Both the position numbers and the translations under genes were made by a program. Below the pieces are notes generated by a model, which saw only the letters and a list, made by a program, of their open reading frames with translations, searched no databases and had not been told where the DNA came from. Shown here one piece after another: positions 18,045 through 26,229 of a DNA stretch of 64,000 bases. The stretch is from a virus: IMG/VR virus record IMGVR_UViG_3300042731_005935, positions 19,164 to 83,163 of that record, one strand, 5' to 3'. Within the stretch, counting starts at the first letter, position 1. The number at the start of each line of letters is the position of its first letter.

Positions 18045-18657
18045 TAAAATGTATGGTGATAGTTTCTTCCATCGTAGGAAGAAGTTGATTTGGCGCGCTC
18101 CAATACTTTGTGAAATTATTAAAGAAATATTTCCTGGTGCAAAAAGTATCATTGATGTTGGTTGCGCCATTGGAGAGTTTGTACATCAATTCCAAAAAAT
18201 GGGGATATCTTCAGAAGGTATTGAGGGTAGTGAAAGTGCATTAAAGTACGCATCTCCAGAGACCGGTATATCATTATGGGATATTAGAACACCATTACCT
18301 ACCTCAAAAACCTGTATTGGTAAAACATGGAATTTGTGCATGTGTCTTGAAGTTGCAGAACATATCGAAGAGGAATATACAAATATATTTATTGATAATC
18401 TTTGCTTCTTATCAAATACTATTTTGATATCTGCTGCACCCCCAGGACAACAAGGATACGGTCATTTTAATTGTCAAAAAATGGAATATTGGGAAATCAA
18501 ATTCGGAATTAGAGACTACAGGAGAAGAGTTGAAAAAGAAAAGCGTTTTAAAAGTCTCCTTGAACCTTACAAGAGGAAGAAGGGTTTGAGTGGATATTAT
18601 AACAATATCATGATTTATGAACATAATGATATTATATTGCATAAATATTGGGGGTAA
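18031..18657 (+). CDS. SAM-dependent methyltransferase (class I)
   Basis: A 208-residue protein with motif I IIDVGCAIGEFVHQF (~residues 36-50), GIEGSESAL as the acidic SAM contact and LCMCLEVAEHIEEE as motif III, as in Methyltransf_23/11 families. GGAGGAGG lies upstream and the start overlaps the previous gene by 14 bases. Likely methylates a sugar or lipid intermediate in this cassette. Confidence 0.75.
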   Translation: MRSVSKMYGDSFFHRRKKLIWRAPILCEIIKEIFPGAKSIIDVGCAIGEFVHQFQKMGISSEGIEGSESALKYASPETGISLWDIRTPLPTSKTCIGKTWNLCMCLEVAEHIEEEYTNIFIDNLCFLSNTILISAAPPGQQGYGHFNCQKMEYWEIKFGIRDYRRRVEKEKRFKSLLEPYKRKKGLSGYYNNIMIYEHNDIILHKYWG

Positions 18658-18658
18658 A

Positions 18659-19429
18659 ATGAATAAGGAAATATTTGATATTACTTGTACAGCAACACTT
18701 CGACCAGGACTCCTCGATAGAACACTTTCTTCATTTACAAAGAATTTATTCAAGGAAAGGATATCTTGTGCAAGGCTTATTATTAATATTGATATGGCTG
18801 GTGCAGAAAAAAGCAGAGAAAAACAGAAATTGATTGATGTAATCAATGTAATAGATAAATATCCTTTTTGCAGAAGAGAAATTAGGATTGGAAGAGAGCC
18901 GCATTTCCCAACAGCTTTTACTTGGTGTATGGATGAAGTCTACAGCAAGTATTTTTTTCATCTTGAGGAAGATTGGGAATTGCTTTTTCCTATCGATTTT
19001 GAAGCAATGTGGGGTTTACTTGACAAGTATGGAGACCTTGCCCACCTTCGATTATCGCAATTTACTTCCGAAGAGTTTCGGTGTAAAAATTGGAACAAGT
19101 TTCTTGTCTGGAACGGAGAATTCTTTGAAGTGCCGCTCGATGAAAAATTGGTGATCGGATGGGCTGGCCATCCGTCGCTCAATCGATCATCTTTTATAAA
19201 AGACTGTCTACCATACATTGATCGAATGGCAAATCCCGAAAAGCAGATCAAAGGCAAGATACATCCATGTATAACTCAATCAATTAATGCACACAGGTTT
19301 GGTTCATTTCATCCACAAAACTCGCCGAATTCAATTGTGGATATCGGGCGAGAGTGGATGGTCAATAATGGGTGGAGTAAAGCAGGCAATAAAGCCTGGT
19401 TCACCAATTGGGAAAGGAGTAATCAGTAA
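18659..19429 (+). CDS. Putative glycosyltransferase, GT-A type
   Basis: A 256-residue protein with a GT-A-like layout: DITCTATLRPGLLDRTLSSF at the N-terminus, FPTAFTWCMDEV, and FFHLEEDWEL (~residues 98-107), whose acidic cluster matches the metal site of GT2-type enzymes. The C-terminal NNGWSKAGNKAWF segment is Trp-rich. Start chosen at ATG 18659 after GGGGGT. It overlaps the next gene by one base. Confidence 0.6.
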   Translation: MNKEIFDITCTATLRPGLLDRTLSSFTKNLFKERISCARLIINIDMAGAEKSREKQKLIDVINVIDKYPFCRREIRIGREPHFPTAFTWCMDEVYSKYFFHLEEDWELLFPIDFEAMWGLLDKYGDLAHLRLSQFTSEEFRCKNWNKFLVWNGEFFEVPLDEKLVIGWAGHPSLNRSSFIKDCLPYIDRMANPEKQIKGKIHPCITQSINAHRFGSFHPQNSPNSIVDIGREWMVNNGWSKAGNKAWFTNWERSNQ

Positions 19430-20469
19430 TGGATTTATCTATCATCATTCCGTTTGTTGGAGAATACCCGCAAGTATTATGGACAATTCAATCGATTGCA
19501 CAAGGCTTGATTGAAACGGAGATTGAGTTTGAAATTATTGCAGTGGATAACTACTGCGAACAGGCTGTCCGTCAATGTAATGTGGCAACTCAGAAAGCAA
19601 TTGACAAATTGAAACAGATTTACTTCAACGAAGGAAGAGAAATTGAGGCTTCCGATATGTTTGAAATCCATGACATGATCCCGCCAATTTATAAAAATAG
19701 AAGCGGAGAGGCAATCAAGGCTTGTGCGCGTGGGAATCCGTGGCTCCGTTATGTTGAATATCCTGACAGTTTATCACATTGGCAGGCAAAGCGTGTTGGT
19801 GTTCAAGAATCAGATGGAAAAGTTCTCCTGTTTGTTGATGCACATACCATTCCGTCGGTTGATGCAATTGAAGAAATGTTTTTAGAATATACACGTGGAT
19901 CATACAATGAAAATGGAACAATGCATTTACCTTTAACATACAAGATCCTTGAATGGCACCGATTGATCTACAAGTTTTTTGTTGAGAATGAATTTTTCTA
20001 CAGTTATAAGTTTACTCCTTTCAGACAAGCCAAAGAGCCGTACGAGGTACAATGCATGTCAACTTGTGGCATGATGATCTCCAGAAGTATTTATGATCAA
20101 CTCGGCGGCTGGCCAGCAACTCTTGGAGTTTATGGTGGCGGAGAAAATTTCATGAATTATACGCTGGCAGTATGCGGTTTTAAGAAGTGGATATATCCGC
20201 ATGGGACGCTTTTTCATCATGCGGATAGACGTGATTACCATTGGTATGGTGATAATTTGATTTATAACAGGATGCTTGCTCATTATCTTTTCGGGGGTAA
20301 AGACTTGTTGGCGAAGTTTACTTCTATTTGTAAAGGTAGACCATCTACTCTGCAAATGTTTGCAGAGATGGCCCTTAAGGAAGGTTTCGATCAACGGCAG
20401 CAAATCAAATCAATTCAAAAAATGACTATTGAGGAATGGGCGGAGAAATGGAGAGAAAATGAACTTTAA
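19429..20469 (+). CDS. GT2 glycosyltransferase resembling polypeptide GalNAc-transferases
   Basis: A 346-residue GT-A enzyme. It begins MDLSIIIPFVGEYPQVL and has LLFVDAHTIPS (~residues 132-142), a D-x-H metal motif as in eukaryotic-type polypeptide GalNAc-transferases. Then comes GGWPATLGVYGGGENFMNY with the 'GG.x..G.YGGEN' catalytic-loop pattern and YPHGTLFHH. It may glycosylate Ser/Thr of a phage protein; the Thr tails encoded at 4.7 and 11.3 kb are candidate acceptors (inference). Confidence 0.7.
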   Translation: MDLSIIIPFVGEYPQVLWTIQSIAQGLIETEIEFEIIAVDNYCEQAVRQCNVATQKAIDKLKQIYFNEGREIEASDMFEIHDMIPPIYKNRSGEAIKACARGNPWLRYVEYPDSLSHWQAKRVGVQESDGKVLLFVDAHTIPSVDAIEEMFLEYTRGSYNENGTMHLPLTYKILEWHRLIYKFFVENEFFYSYKFTPFRQAKEPYEVQCMSTCGMMISRSIYDQLGGWPATLGVYGGGENFMNYTLAVCGFKKWIYPHGTLFHHADRRDYHWYGDNLIYNRMLAHYLFGGKDLLAKFTSICKGRPSTLQMFAEMALKEGFDQRQQIKSIQKMTIEEWAEKWRENEL

Positions 20470-20878
20470 AGATTACCTTTGTAAATTCGAAAGACAAGTA
20501 ATTTATACAGGGTTTATGATGGGTCGTTTCGGAGAACGCAAGGAAGAGATTGTGCCTCTCCGATATGGAAAATTATCAAAGTCGGAATTTGGAGAATTCA
20601 TTGAAAAGACATTTGATGCTGGTGTTTTACTTGCGATCAATTATTATGGACTTTTCAAACTATCGACTGAAATAATTAAAGCGGCTGAATCTGTGAGACA
20701 TATTTTTGGAGAAATTCGATCCATAAAATCTCCAGTTGTTCATTTTAATTCCATAAAAATTGAGGATGTTAAGGAACTTGCACCAGAGTTGTTTCCGGAT
20801 TATCTAGAATTCAAGAAGTATATTGTGGAATTGAGATGGGGCCAGCGTGATGCCAGCCCAGATTTAAAGATTATTTAA
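20459..20878 (+). CDS. Unknown protein at the end of the glycan cassette
   Basis: A 139-residue protein starting at ATG 20459, inside the previous gene's end, with GGAGAG upstream. Mixed alpha/beta, no motif recognised. It ends 8 bases into the convergent leftward gene, so the two transcription units collide here without an obvious terminator. Confidence 0.6.
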   Translation: MNFKDYLCKFERQVIYTGFMMGRFGERKEEIVPLRYGKLSKSEFGEFIEKTFDAGVLLAINYYGLFKLSTEIIKAAESVRHIFGEIRSIKSPVVHFNSIKIEDVKELAPELFPDYLEFKKYIVELRWGQRDASPDLKII

Positions 20879-21254
20879 GAGAGTTCAGGAAGTTAATGAA
20901 TTTCTGAAACATTGCAAACCATTTTTCACGAATAAGCCCGCCAAATCCATTTGTCCAGAATTCATTGTTAGCTTGTTGAATTCTTTCCTTATCTGTTTCA
21001 TATTGCTTCACATAAGGCGGCCAGTTTGGTGTATTTCCATAGATGGAGATGAGTTCATTTATTTCTGCTTTTGTTTTACAATCAATCAACGGCCGTTTGA
21101 AATTTCTGATAAAATTTTCTTGTGCAAGTCTGATTTGAAGACCAAAACCATCATTGTAAAAATGGGCTTGGTAATGTTCATCAGTCGGTGATACAGGTTG
21201 GAGAATTTGAGCTGCTTCTGCCAATGTTTCCTTATTGAAATATTTTGGTTTCAT
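20871..21254 (-). CDS. Unknown protein, last gene of the leftward arm
   Basis: A 127-residue helical protein (MKPKYFNKETLAEAAQIL..., with a Trp-rich middle NTPNWPPYVKQYE). Preceded by an AAAGGAG site. It overlaps the rightward gene by 8 bases at the convergence point. No family recognised. Confidence 0.6.
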   Translation of the reverse strand: MKPKYFNKETLAEAAQILQPVSPTDEHYQAHFYNDGFGLQIRLAQENFIRNFKRPLIDCKTKAEINELISIYGNTPNWPPYVKQYETDKERIQQANNEFWTNGFGGLIREKWFAMFQKFINFLNSLK

Positions 21255-21275
21255 TTGTTTCTAAATCTCCTTTGT

Positions 21276-21536
21276 TTAAAACTTTTTAAGAAATGTACCA
21301 GGATTGATTGCGGTTATAACTCTTTTCAGGCATTCAAGCATACCTTGAAAAGAAGGATGTACGAGGATCATAATAGCTACATTAAGTTCGTGACCACAAC
21401 CTATGCAGTTATCTCTCCATATTTTGGTTACGTCCTTGTCGAAGATACGAAGGTCAATCTTCTGAACCTTGCCGCATTTCGGGCATTGCACCATTGGGGT
21501 TCTTTCTTCTTGTTGGATTTTAATTAGTTCGCCCAT
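21276..21536 (-). CDS. Small zinc-ribbon protein
   Basis: An 86-residue protein with CPKC at ~residues 18-21 and CIGC at ~45-48, a four-Cys zinc ribbon. The rest is a hydrophobic helix. GGAG ribosome site upstream. One of many small zinc-binding proteins in this arm; partner unknown. Confidence 0.6.
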   Translation of the reverse strand: MGELIKIQQEERTPMVQCPKCGKVQKIDLRIFDKDVTKIWRDNCIGCGHELNVAIMILVHPSFQGMLECLKRVITAINPGTFLKKF

Positions 21537-21544
21537 GTTTTCTC

Positions 21545-22165
21545 CTATTCTTTGAATGCTGTAGGTTTGATTTCGGATTCGATTGGCAATTGCTCCAAAC
21601 GATGGATTAAGTTCAGGAATTCCGAGGAGATTTTGTTTACATCAATCTCCTCCTTGATTAACCTGGCAAGTGTACGTCGGCCTTTCTCGATATGCTTCCT
21701 GGCACCAGCACCGCCAAATTTGGTGCGTTTTTTCATTACTTCGGTTATAAGGTGATAAGTGTTCCACCAGTAGGCGTAGACATAGACAAAACGACGACGA
21801 AGGTTGACAAGTTGTTCATCCTTTTCTAAATCCAGGTCTTTTATTTTCGCTCGGAGTATTTTATTAAAATGATGACTCCAGATCCCAAATTCGGTTTCAA
21901 TGTCTTCCCACATCAACATCCATTTGGCCCTGGATGCGCGTTCTTTTTTCTTTGCACCCGTCGGTTTTCGAAATGGCAGGATGTATTTTTGCAAAGTTGC
22001 AGTTACCAAATCAACCTGTGCCATCATATCAATAGGATGCATTTCTTTTAACTTATCTTCATCCCACTCCATGATATTTTCAAGACCAAGTGTGTAAACA
22101 AATCCAATTGACTCGATCATCTCCAGTGGAGTTTTTCTTTTTTCCTCGGTCGTCGTTTCTTCCAT
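21545..22165 (-). CDS. Unknown helical protein
   Basis: A 206-residue, highly charged helical protein with a Gly/Ala-rich linker (TKFGGAGARKHIEKGRRTL) and Trp-rich helices (KWMLMWEDIETEFGIWSHHF). It overlaps the upstream membrane gene by one base. No known family. Confidence 0.6.
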   Translation of the reverse strand: MEETTTEEKRKTPLEMIESIGFVYTLGLENIMEWDEDKLKEMHPIDMMAQVDLVTATLQKYILPFRKPTGAKKKERASRAKWMLMWEDIETEFGIWSHHFNKILRAKIKDLDLEKDEQLVNLRRRFVYVYAYWWNTYHLITEVMKKRTKFGGAGARKHIEKGRRTLARLIKEEIDVNKISSEFLNLIHRLEQLPIESEIKPTAFKE

Positions 22166-22389
22166 TATCGCACCCTTTCACGTTGTTTGATTATCTTCAC
22201 ATTCCGCCTTACCTGCATAATAACCTGGAAAACAAGATATGGCCAAATAAGGCAGAAGAAAACTATTAACACGGCGACCCAGAAAGGTTTCTTCCCACGA
22301 AGTATTGGGTTACCGATAATTCTGATAATCGTGGCAACAAGCCCGATCACCGCTATCGCCAAATAGATTTTTAGAATAAGAAATAACAT
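22165..22389 (-). CDS. Small membrane protein with two transmembrane segments
   Basis: A 74-residue protein with hydrophobic segments at ~2-22 and ~36-60 joined by a short basic loop (RGKKPFW) and ending in a basic tail. Probably sits in the inner membrane. Function unknown. Confidence 0.6.
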   Translation of the reverse strand: MLFLILKIYLAIAVIGLVATIIRIIGNPILRGKKPFWVAVLIVFFCLIWPYLVFQVIMQVRRNVKIIKQRERVR

Positions 22390-22406
22390 GGTTTTACCTC
22401 ATAAGT

Positions 22407-22748
22407 TTATTTGATTTGGATATCTTGGTAGATTTGTATAATAATCTTTGTTTTCAGGTTGACAGTTATCTCCGTCCAATAACGGTGTTTGACACTACCA
22501 CTTGATACTTCAAATTCCAGAGAATACTTTAGATATTTATCATTCTGATTCCATTTCTCACTTCCATCGATGACTCTTACATCTCCACCAGATGCAAGTT
22601 GGAATTGATATAAACCACGCATCATGATTCGCTTGGTTTTGGTATAAATATCTTCGGCGTCCGCTCGTCCGTGAAAAATCACAATCAAAAGAAGTATTAC
22701 TCCGATTGTGATGATTGATAATGCTTTAGTAAGTTTTTCCGGTGTCAT
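22407..22748 (-). CDS. Putative exported or membrane-anchored protein
   Basis: A 113-residue protein. ATG 22748 follows GGAAGGA and gives an N-terminal basic stretch plus hydrophobic helix (ALSIITIGVILLLIVIF), then a beta-rich outside domain. It could be cleaved after the Ala-rich end or stay anchored. An upstream start would overlap the next gene heavily and is less likely. No family known. Confidence 0.55.
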   Translation of the reverse strand: MTPEKLTKALSIITIGVILLLIVIFHGRADAEDIYTKTKRIMMRGLYQFQLASGGDVRVIDGSEKWNQNDKYLKYSLEFEVSSGSVKHRYWTEITVNLKTKIIIQIYQDIQIK

Positions 22749-22749
22749 C

Positions 22750-23010
22750 TTAATGTTCCTTCCTGAAGAAGTCATAATCATAAGTGTTGTCAGTTTCATC
22801 TTCATCTAAGATTCCATATTTTTTTCTGAACTGATATTCTCGATCAGCAGCCCAACAGATCGCTTTGTTTTGCTCTGAATCTTCCCGCCAGTTTTCTGCT
22901 ACCCATTTAAGATACCAAGATGGACATTTGGAGACTGGAGTCCATACTTTTTTAAATGGAATCTTTATCTCCTTCGGTTCAACCTTCCTGAGTTTCTTCC
23001 GTTTTTCCAT
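22750..23010 (-). CDS. DUF3820-like small protein
   Basis: An 86-residue protein whose core IPFKKVWTPVSKCPSWYLKW (~residues 16-35) resembles the 'pfGKykG.pl..vP..YL.Wl' pattern of DUF3820-like domains found in many phages. Start 23010 is preferred because AGGAG lies 8 bases upstream, though this lies inside the upstream gene. Function of the family is unclear. Confidence 0.5.
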   Translation of the reverse strand: MEKRKKLRKVEPKEIKIPFKKVWTPVSKCPSWYLKWVAENWREDSEQNKAICWAADREYQFRKKYGILDEDETDNTYDYDFFRKEH

Positions 23011-23509
23011 TAATTGGCTCCTGTAGCTTATCAATTGTTGTTTCAATATGGATTTCTCTAATGCCAATCCCATCGACAAATTTTCCTAAAGCCTTGATCG
23101 ATTGGTGAATATAGGCATCAGTGGATATTGACGTAACATAACATCCAGACCGTTCTTGGAAGCGTTGGATAGCTTGAAGGATATCACCTTCAAATATTTG
23201 CTTTGCTTCATCATATGCTTGTTTGGGGTTGATATTCCTGAACTTCTCCTTGATCCGCTCAGCATATACTTTTGAACCATAAGGGGTAACTGGAATAATA
23301 TCTTCGGAAGCCTGATCCCAGAAGAAATGATTATCCAATTTAAATTCATTCATTATTTGACCGCTTGTGCCGAAGTTTATCCTTTCTCCTGTATCAATAT
23401 TTTCCATTGTTAGTGATGGACTGGAACAGTATGCACAAACACGCCAGAACCCTTCTCCCTGGTAACTGTAAACTCCTCTTTGCAATGTGAAGTCCTTTGA
23501 TGGTATCAT
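22979..23509 (-). CDS. Unknown protein with Cys pair
   Basis: A 176-residue protein with CAYC near residue 25 in a small beta domain (the start of a possible zinc site), then helices with a central ERSGCYVTSISTDAYIHQSI. It overlaps the downstream gene by ~32 bases. Family not recognised. Confidence 0.55.
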   Translation of the reverse strand: MIPSKDFTLQRGVYSYQGEGFWRVCAYCSSPSLTMENIDTGERINFGTSGQIMNEFKLDNHFFWDQASEDIIPVTPYGSKVYAERIKEKFRNINPKQAYDEAKQIFEGDILQAIQRFQERSGCYVTSISTDAYIHQSIKALGKFVDGIGIREIHIETTIDKLQEPINGKTEETQEG

Positions 23510-23516
23510 TATTTCC

Positions 23517-23849
23517 TCACTTTTTTGGAATTTCTAATACTTTCATACCGAAAACTTTTTCAATGCATTGTTTGCCACTTCTGTATGCATTTATTTTCGA
23601 TTGATATTCCTTTTTATCATTCGGTTTAATAACATAATCATGTGTGGTTATTTCGTTTCCTCTTCCTCTTATTCGACAAACATATGCAATCCATGAAAAA
23701 TAGAAATCTCCAGGCTCCTTTGACCTCCTAATTTTTACTCCTTCGACATGGCAGCCGCGTTTTATTTTTATGCGATGGTTCTTTTTCTCCTGGTCGCGGA
23801 TAGCCGTATTTACACATTGAGTAATCCGGTTTGCTTGGGTGTTTGACAT
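23517..23849 (-). CDS. Unknown basic protein
   Basis: A 110-residue basic protein (MSNTQANRITQCVNTA...) with a beta-strand middle (FYFSWIAYVCRIRGRG). Start 23849 follows GGAGGG with normal spacing. Its first ~120 bases overlap, in another frame, the 3' end of the nuclease gene. Function unknown; net charge suggests nucleic-acid contact. Confidence 0.5.
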   Translation of the reverse strand: MSNTQANRITQCVNTAIRDQEKKNHRIKIKRGCHVEGVKIRRSKEPGDFYFSWIAYVCRIRGRGNEITTHDYVIKPNDKKEYQSKINAYRSGKQCIEKVFGMKVLEIPKK

Positions 23850-24573
23850 ACTCATAACCCTCCTCGTTTTCCTGATATAATCCACGGAAGTTTATAATTC
23901 GATTGCCACCATATCTCCCGCGGTTCCATATTTTCCTTCTCGACGATAAAATGTTGACCTTCCGAAAGAAAGCATTTGGTGGACACCAATGGAGAAAATC
24001 TTCAAGTCTGAAAATATGGAAGTTAAGGTGGAAAAGTAATATTTGACAAGACTGTCCATCTGTCATTGTAAAATTCCGGTAATTATTTCGGAGCATTTTG
24101 TAAGTATGATCCATAATTATAATGCAGGAGACTTTGCGATCACGTCGGAATATAATGATCGGATGATCCTTTTTGTGCTGTTTTGCTTCTTTGATTGCTT
24201 TATCGATCCAGCGTAGTAATACAGGACCCCTTTTTAGTTTTTTGGAAAGAGGTGCGTCAAGCATATTTAAAATGGATATTCCATTATTTGTATGATCCGA
24301 ATACCCACGTTTTAACTCAATCATACAAATCCTGGTAAGTTTTCTTCCGATCCGATGCAAGGCCATTACATCTCCACAGGAATTGGCAGTTCTAATATCC
24401 TTTTTCATGCGAACGGTTGCCCTCGCACCGGATGCGGAAGTTCTCCAAAATATATCGTCACGTGGTTCACCAAATGATTTTGAAAACCACAGAGAGAGTT
24501 CCTTGCATGTGGAACGTTCGTATGCTCCACCTTTTTTTGGATTACCCTTCTTCTTTTTTTTCTTTTTTGGCAT
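23728..24573 (-). CDS. Putative PD-(D/E)XK endonuclease (resolvase-like)
   Basis: A 281-residue basic protein with a poly-Lys N-terminus. The nuclease core is at residues ~15-100: an early E (YERSTCKELSLWFS), an aspartate in CGDVMAL, and IELKRGY forming the E-x-K. This D...ExK spacing fits Holliday-junction-resolvase-like or other PD-(D/E)XK phage nucleases. The C-terminal ~100 residues are unrelated, end in RLPCRRSKN and overlap the next gene. Exact substrate unknown. Confidence 0.55.
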   Translation of the reverse strand: MPKKKKKKKGNPKKGGAYERSTCKELSLWFSKSFGEPRDDIFWRTSASGARATVRMKKDIRTANSCGDVMALHRIGRKLTRICMIELKRGYSDHTNNGISILNMLDAPLSKKLKRGPVLLRWIDKAIKEAKQHKKDHPIIIFRRDRKVSCIIIMDHTYKMLRNNYRNFTMTDGQSCQILLFHLNFHIFRLEDFLHWCPPNAFFRKVNILSSRRKIWNRGRYGGNRIINFRGLYQENEEGYEYVKHPSKPDYSMCKYGYPRPGEKEPSHKNKTRLPCRRSKN

Positions 24574-24609
24574 CTTTCAACCCTTCTTATGCTGCGAACT
24601 TCTCTTCCA

Positions 24610-25230
24610 TTATAACATGTTTTTGCGGATCACCTTGACCCGGGATTTGCCTTTTACATGTTCAATTTTAAATACTTTGTCGGCAATTTCAATTAGATCG
24701 TCATCATGTGTAATTAGGATAACCTGGAATCGAAGTTTTTTGGAAAGTTCTTTCATTATCATTCCGGTTAAGGAGATAAGTTTGCCAGTCCACTTGAATG
24801 GTTCGTCAAGAATAAATACGTTCCGTGTTTTAGGAGAAGACATATGCCACAAGATAATTCGAAACGTGAAAGATATTATATCTATAATGCTGCCACCAAG
24901 ATCATCTTTAGGATCGAGTTCCTCTCCATTCTCTTTTACTATAATCCTGGATTCAATTTCATTTCTTTTCACTTTGTAAACGAGTTCAAAGGATAAATCC
25001 CTATTAAATATCTGCCGAATCGATCTTGTTACTGTTGCTTCGATCCTATTTTTAAATTTCTTGTGGATAATTTCAATTGCTTTATTGAGTAAATTCCTGG
25101 CATCAATATGATCTTTTATCTTCCGCCTTGTCTTGCGGATTTTCCTGGTAAGTTTTCTTTCCTCTATTAGGAGGCTTGCCTTCTTTGCAAATAACCTATC
25201 GTACCGATTTTTAATATCTTCGAATTCCAA
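24610..25230 (-). CDS. SbcC/Rad50/gp46-like ATPase, C-terminal half
   Basis: A 206-residue protein starting with a TTG codon after GGAGATATAAA. A coiled coil (1-~75) leads to the ABC C-terminal lobe: signature-like DDLGGSIIDIISFTFRI (~127-143), Walker B NVFILDEPF (~155-163) and an H-loop ITHDDDL. It lacks Walker A, which is in the gene at 27253-28218. Together they match one gp46/SbcC (about 530 residues). It would act with the gp47/SbcD-like nuclease in end resection. Confidence 0.8.
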   Translation of the reverse strand: MEFEDIKNRYDRLFAKKASLLIEERKLTRKIRKTRRKIKDHIDARNLLNKAIEIIHKKFKNRIEATVTRSIRQIFNRDLSFELVYKVKRNEIESRIIVKENGEELDPKDDLGGSIIDIISFTFRIILWHMSSPKTRNVFILDEPFKWTGKLISLTGMIMKELSKKLRFQVILITHDDDLIEIADKVFKIEHVKGKSRVKVIRKNML

Positions 25231-25231
25231 T

Positions 25232-25483
25232 TTATATCTCCAATGTAAATTTTCTGTATCTTATATAATTATATAAACATGTTGGAAGACCTATAGGTAT
25301 CCAAAAAACAAGAATCATTCCCGGTAATATAAGATTCATAAATGGAATTATTCCAAAAAATACAGATATAAAATAATGAAACCAGTATTGTTTTCTACCA
25401 TCCATATCATTTATAGTATAAATAAAAGCAATCCAAATTGGAATACATATAACACATGATAAAATATAATAAAGTAATTCCAT
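25232..25483 (-). CDS. Small membrane protein
   Basis: An 83-residue protein with two or three hydrophobic segments (MELLYYILSCVICIPIWIAFIY start; a central FGIIPFMNLILPGMILVFW). It overlaps the coiled-coil gene by one base. Unknown function; unusual in sitting between the two SbcC halves. Confidence 0.5.
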   Translation of the reverse strand: MELLYYILSCVICIPIWIAFIYTINDMDGRKQYWFHYFISVFFGIIPFMNLILPGMILVFWIPIGLPTCLYNYIRYRKFTLEI

Positions 25484-25716
25484 TACCTAACCTTATCCAG
25501 AATACGTCTTGCTTTCTCTTTGAGGGTTTTCGCCCTACTGGAGAGTTCTTTTAGTTTGTCGTCAATCCTCTCCAATTCTTTTTCAGCCTTCTGTGGAGTA
25601 CTAAGATCAAAATCACCAAGTTCTGATTTCTTCTTCTTGATGATTTCATCCTTTACACCGATTTGAATTTTTATATCCTGCAACTCCTTGGATAGTTCTC
25701 TAATATCAGTTTTCAT
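25483..25716 (-). CDS. Short coiled-coil protein
   Basis: A 77-residue, almost wholly helical, charged protein (heptad-like E/K/L spacing, e.g. ELERIDDKLKELSSRAKTLK). Start 25716 lies just after GGAAG; an upstream start is possible. It lies between the two SbcC halves and could be an extra coiled-coil partner (speculative). Confidence 0.5.
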   Translation of the reverse strand: MKTDIRELSKELQDIKIQIGVKDEIIKKKKSELGDFDLSTPQKAEKELERIDDKLKELSSRAKTLKEKARRILDKVR

Positions 25717-26018
25717 TTTCTTCCTTCTTATTTGGTGATGGGTCTGCAATTAATTTCATTCTACCAGATTTTCCGCATTGACCACAAAAAGAATCTTCAT
25801 CATTTAAAAAAGTAAGACAATCCCACGGGATATCATATTGATTTCCACATTCGCATCCAACTAATACAGTATCAAGGTCAGCTTCATTTGGTTTCCAATC
25901 AATTTTCTCCCTTTTTTCTTCAACTACCTTTCCATTTTTAAATCTTGTTGTAATTAATTCACCTGGTTTTATATTTTTTTGGAACGATATTCAATAGATA
26001 ATCTATTATTTTTTTCAT
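25706..26018 (-). pseudogene. Zinc-ribbon gene split by a frameshift at an A7 run
   Basis: From ATG 26018 (AGGAT upstream) a frame begins MKKIIDYLLNIVPKK and stops early. The -1 frame continues without a stop to TGA 25706-25708 and encodes a zinc-binding protein (CECGNQYDIPWDC ... CGQCGKSG). The switch falls exactly at CC AAAAAAA (plus-strand T run 25974-25980), an A AAA AAA slippery heptamer in frame. It is either programmed frameshifting, a natural indel or a sequencing error. The product would be about 104 residues. Confidence 0.5.
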
Positions 26019-26019
26019 T

Positions 26020-26229
26020 TTAAAATCCTTCCACATCAATTCCAAGGTCTAATGCTTTTTGAATTATGTTTAGGTAGCATTGGGTAAGTAGCCTAGATTT
26101 ATATGACCTGTCTTCTATCTTGTGGGCCCTTATTTGACCAAATCTTGACATGTTAAGCCTTATCGCCATGCATAAATCCGTATACTCCAGTAAGTTAAGT
26201 TTATCAAATACTATCGGTTTCAATATCAA
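26020..26229 (-). CDS. Unknown small protein
   Basis: A 69-residue protein (MILKPIVFDKLNLLEYTDL...), partly helical and basic. It overlaps the end of the SbcD-like gene by 26 bases in another frame, so translation is probably coupled. No family known. Confidence 0.5.
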   Translation of the reverse strand: MILKPIVFDKLNLLEYTDLCMAIRLNMSRFGQIRAHKIEDRSYKSRLLTQCYLNIIQKALDLGIDVEGF

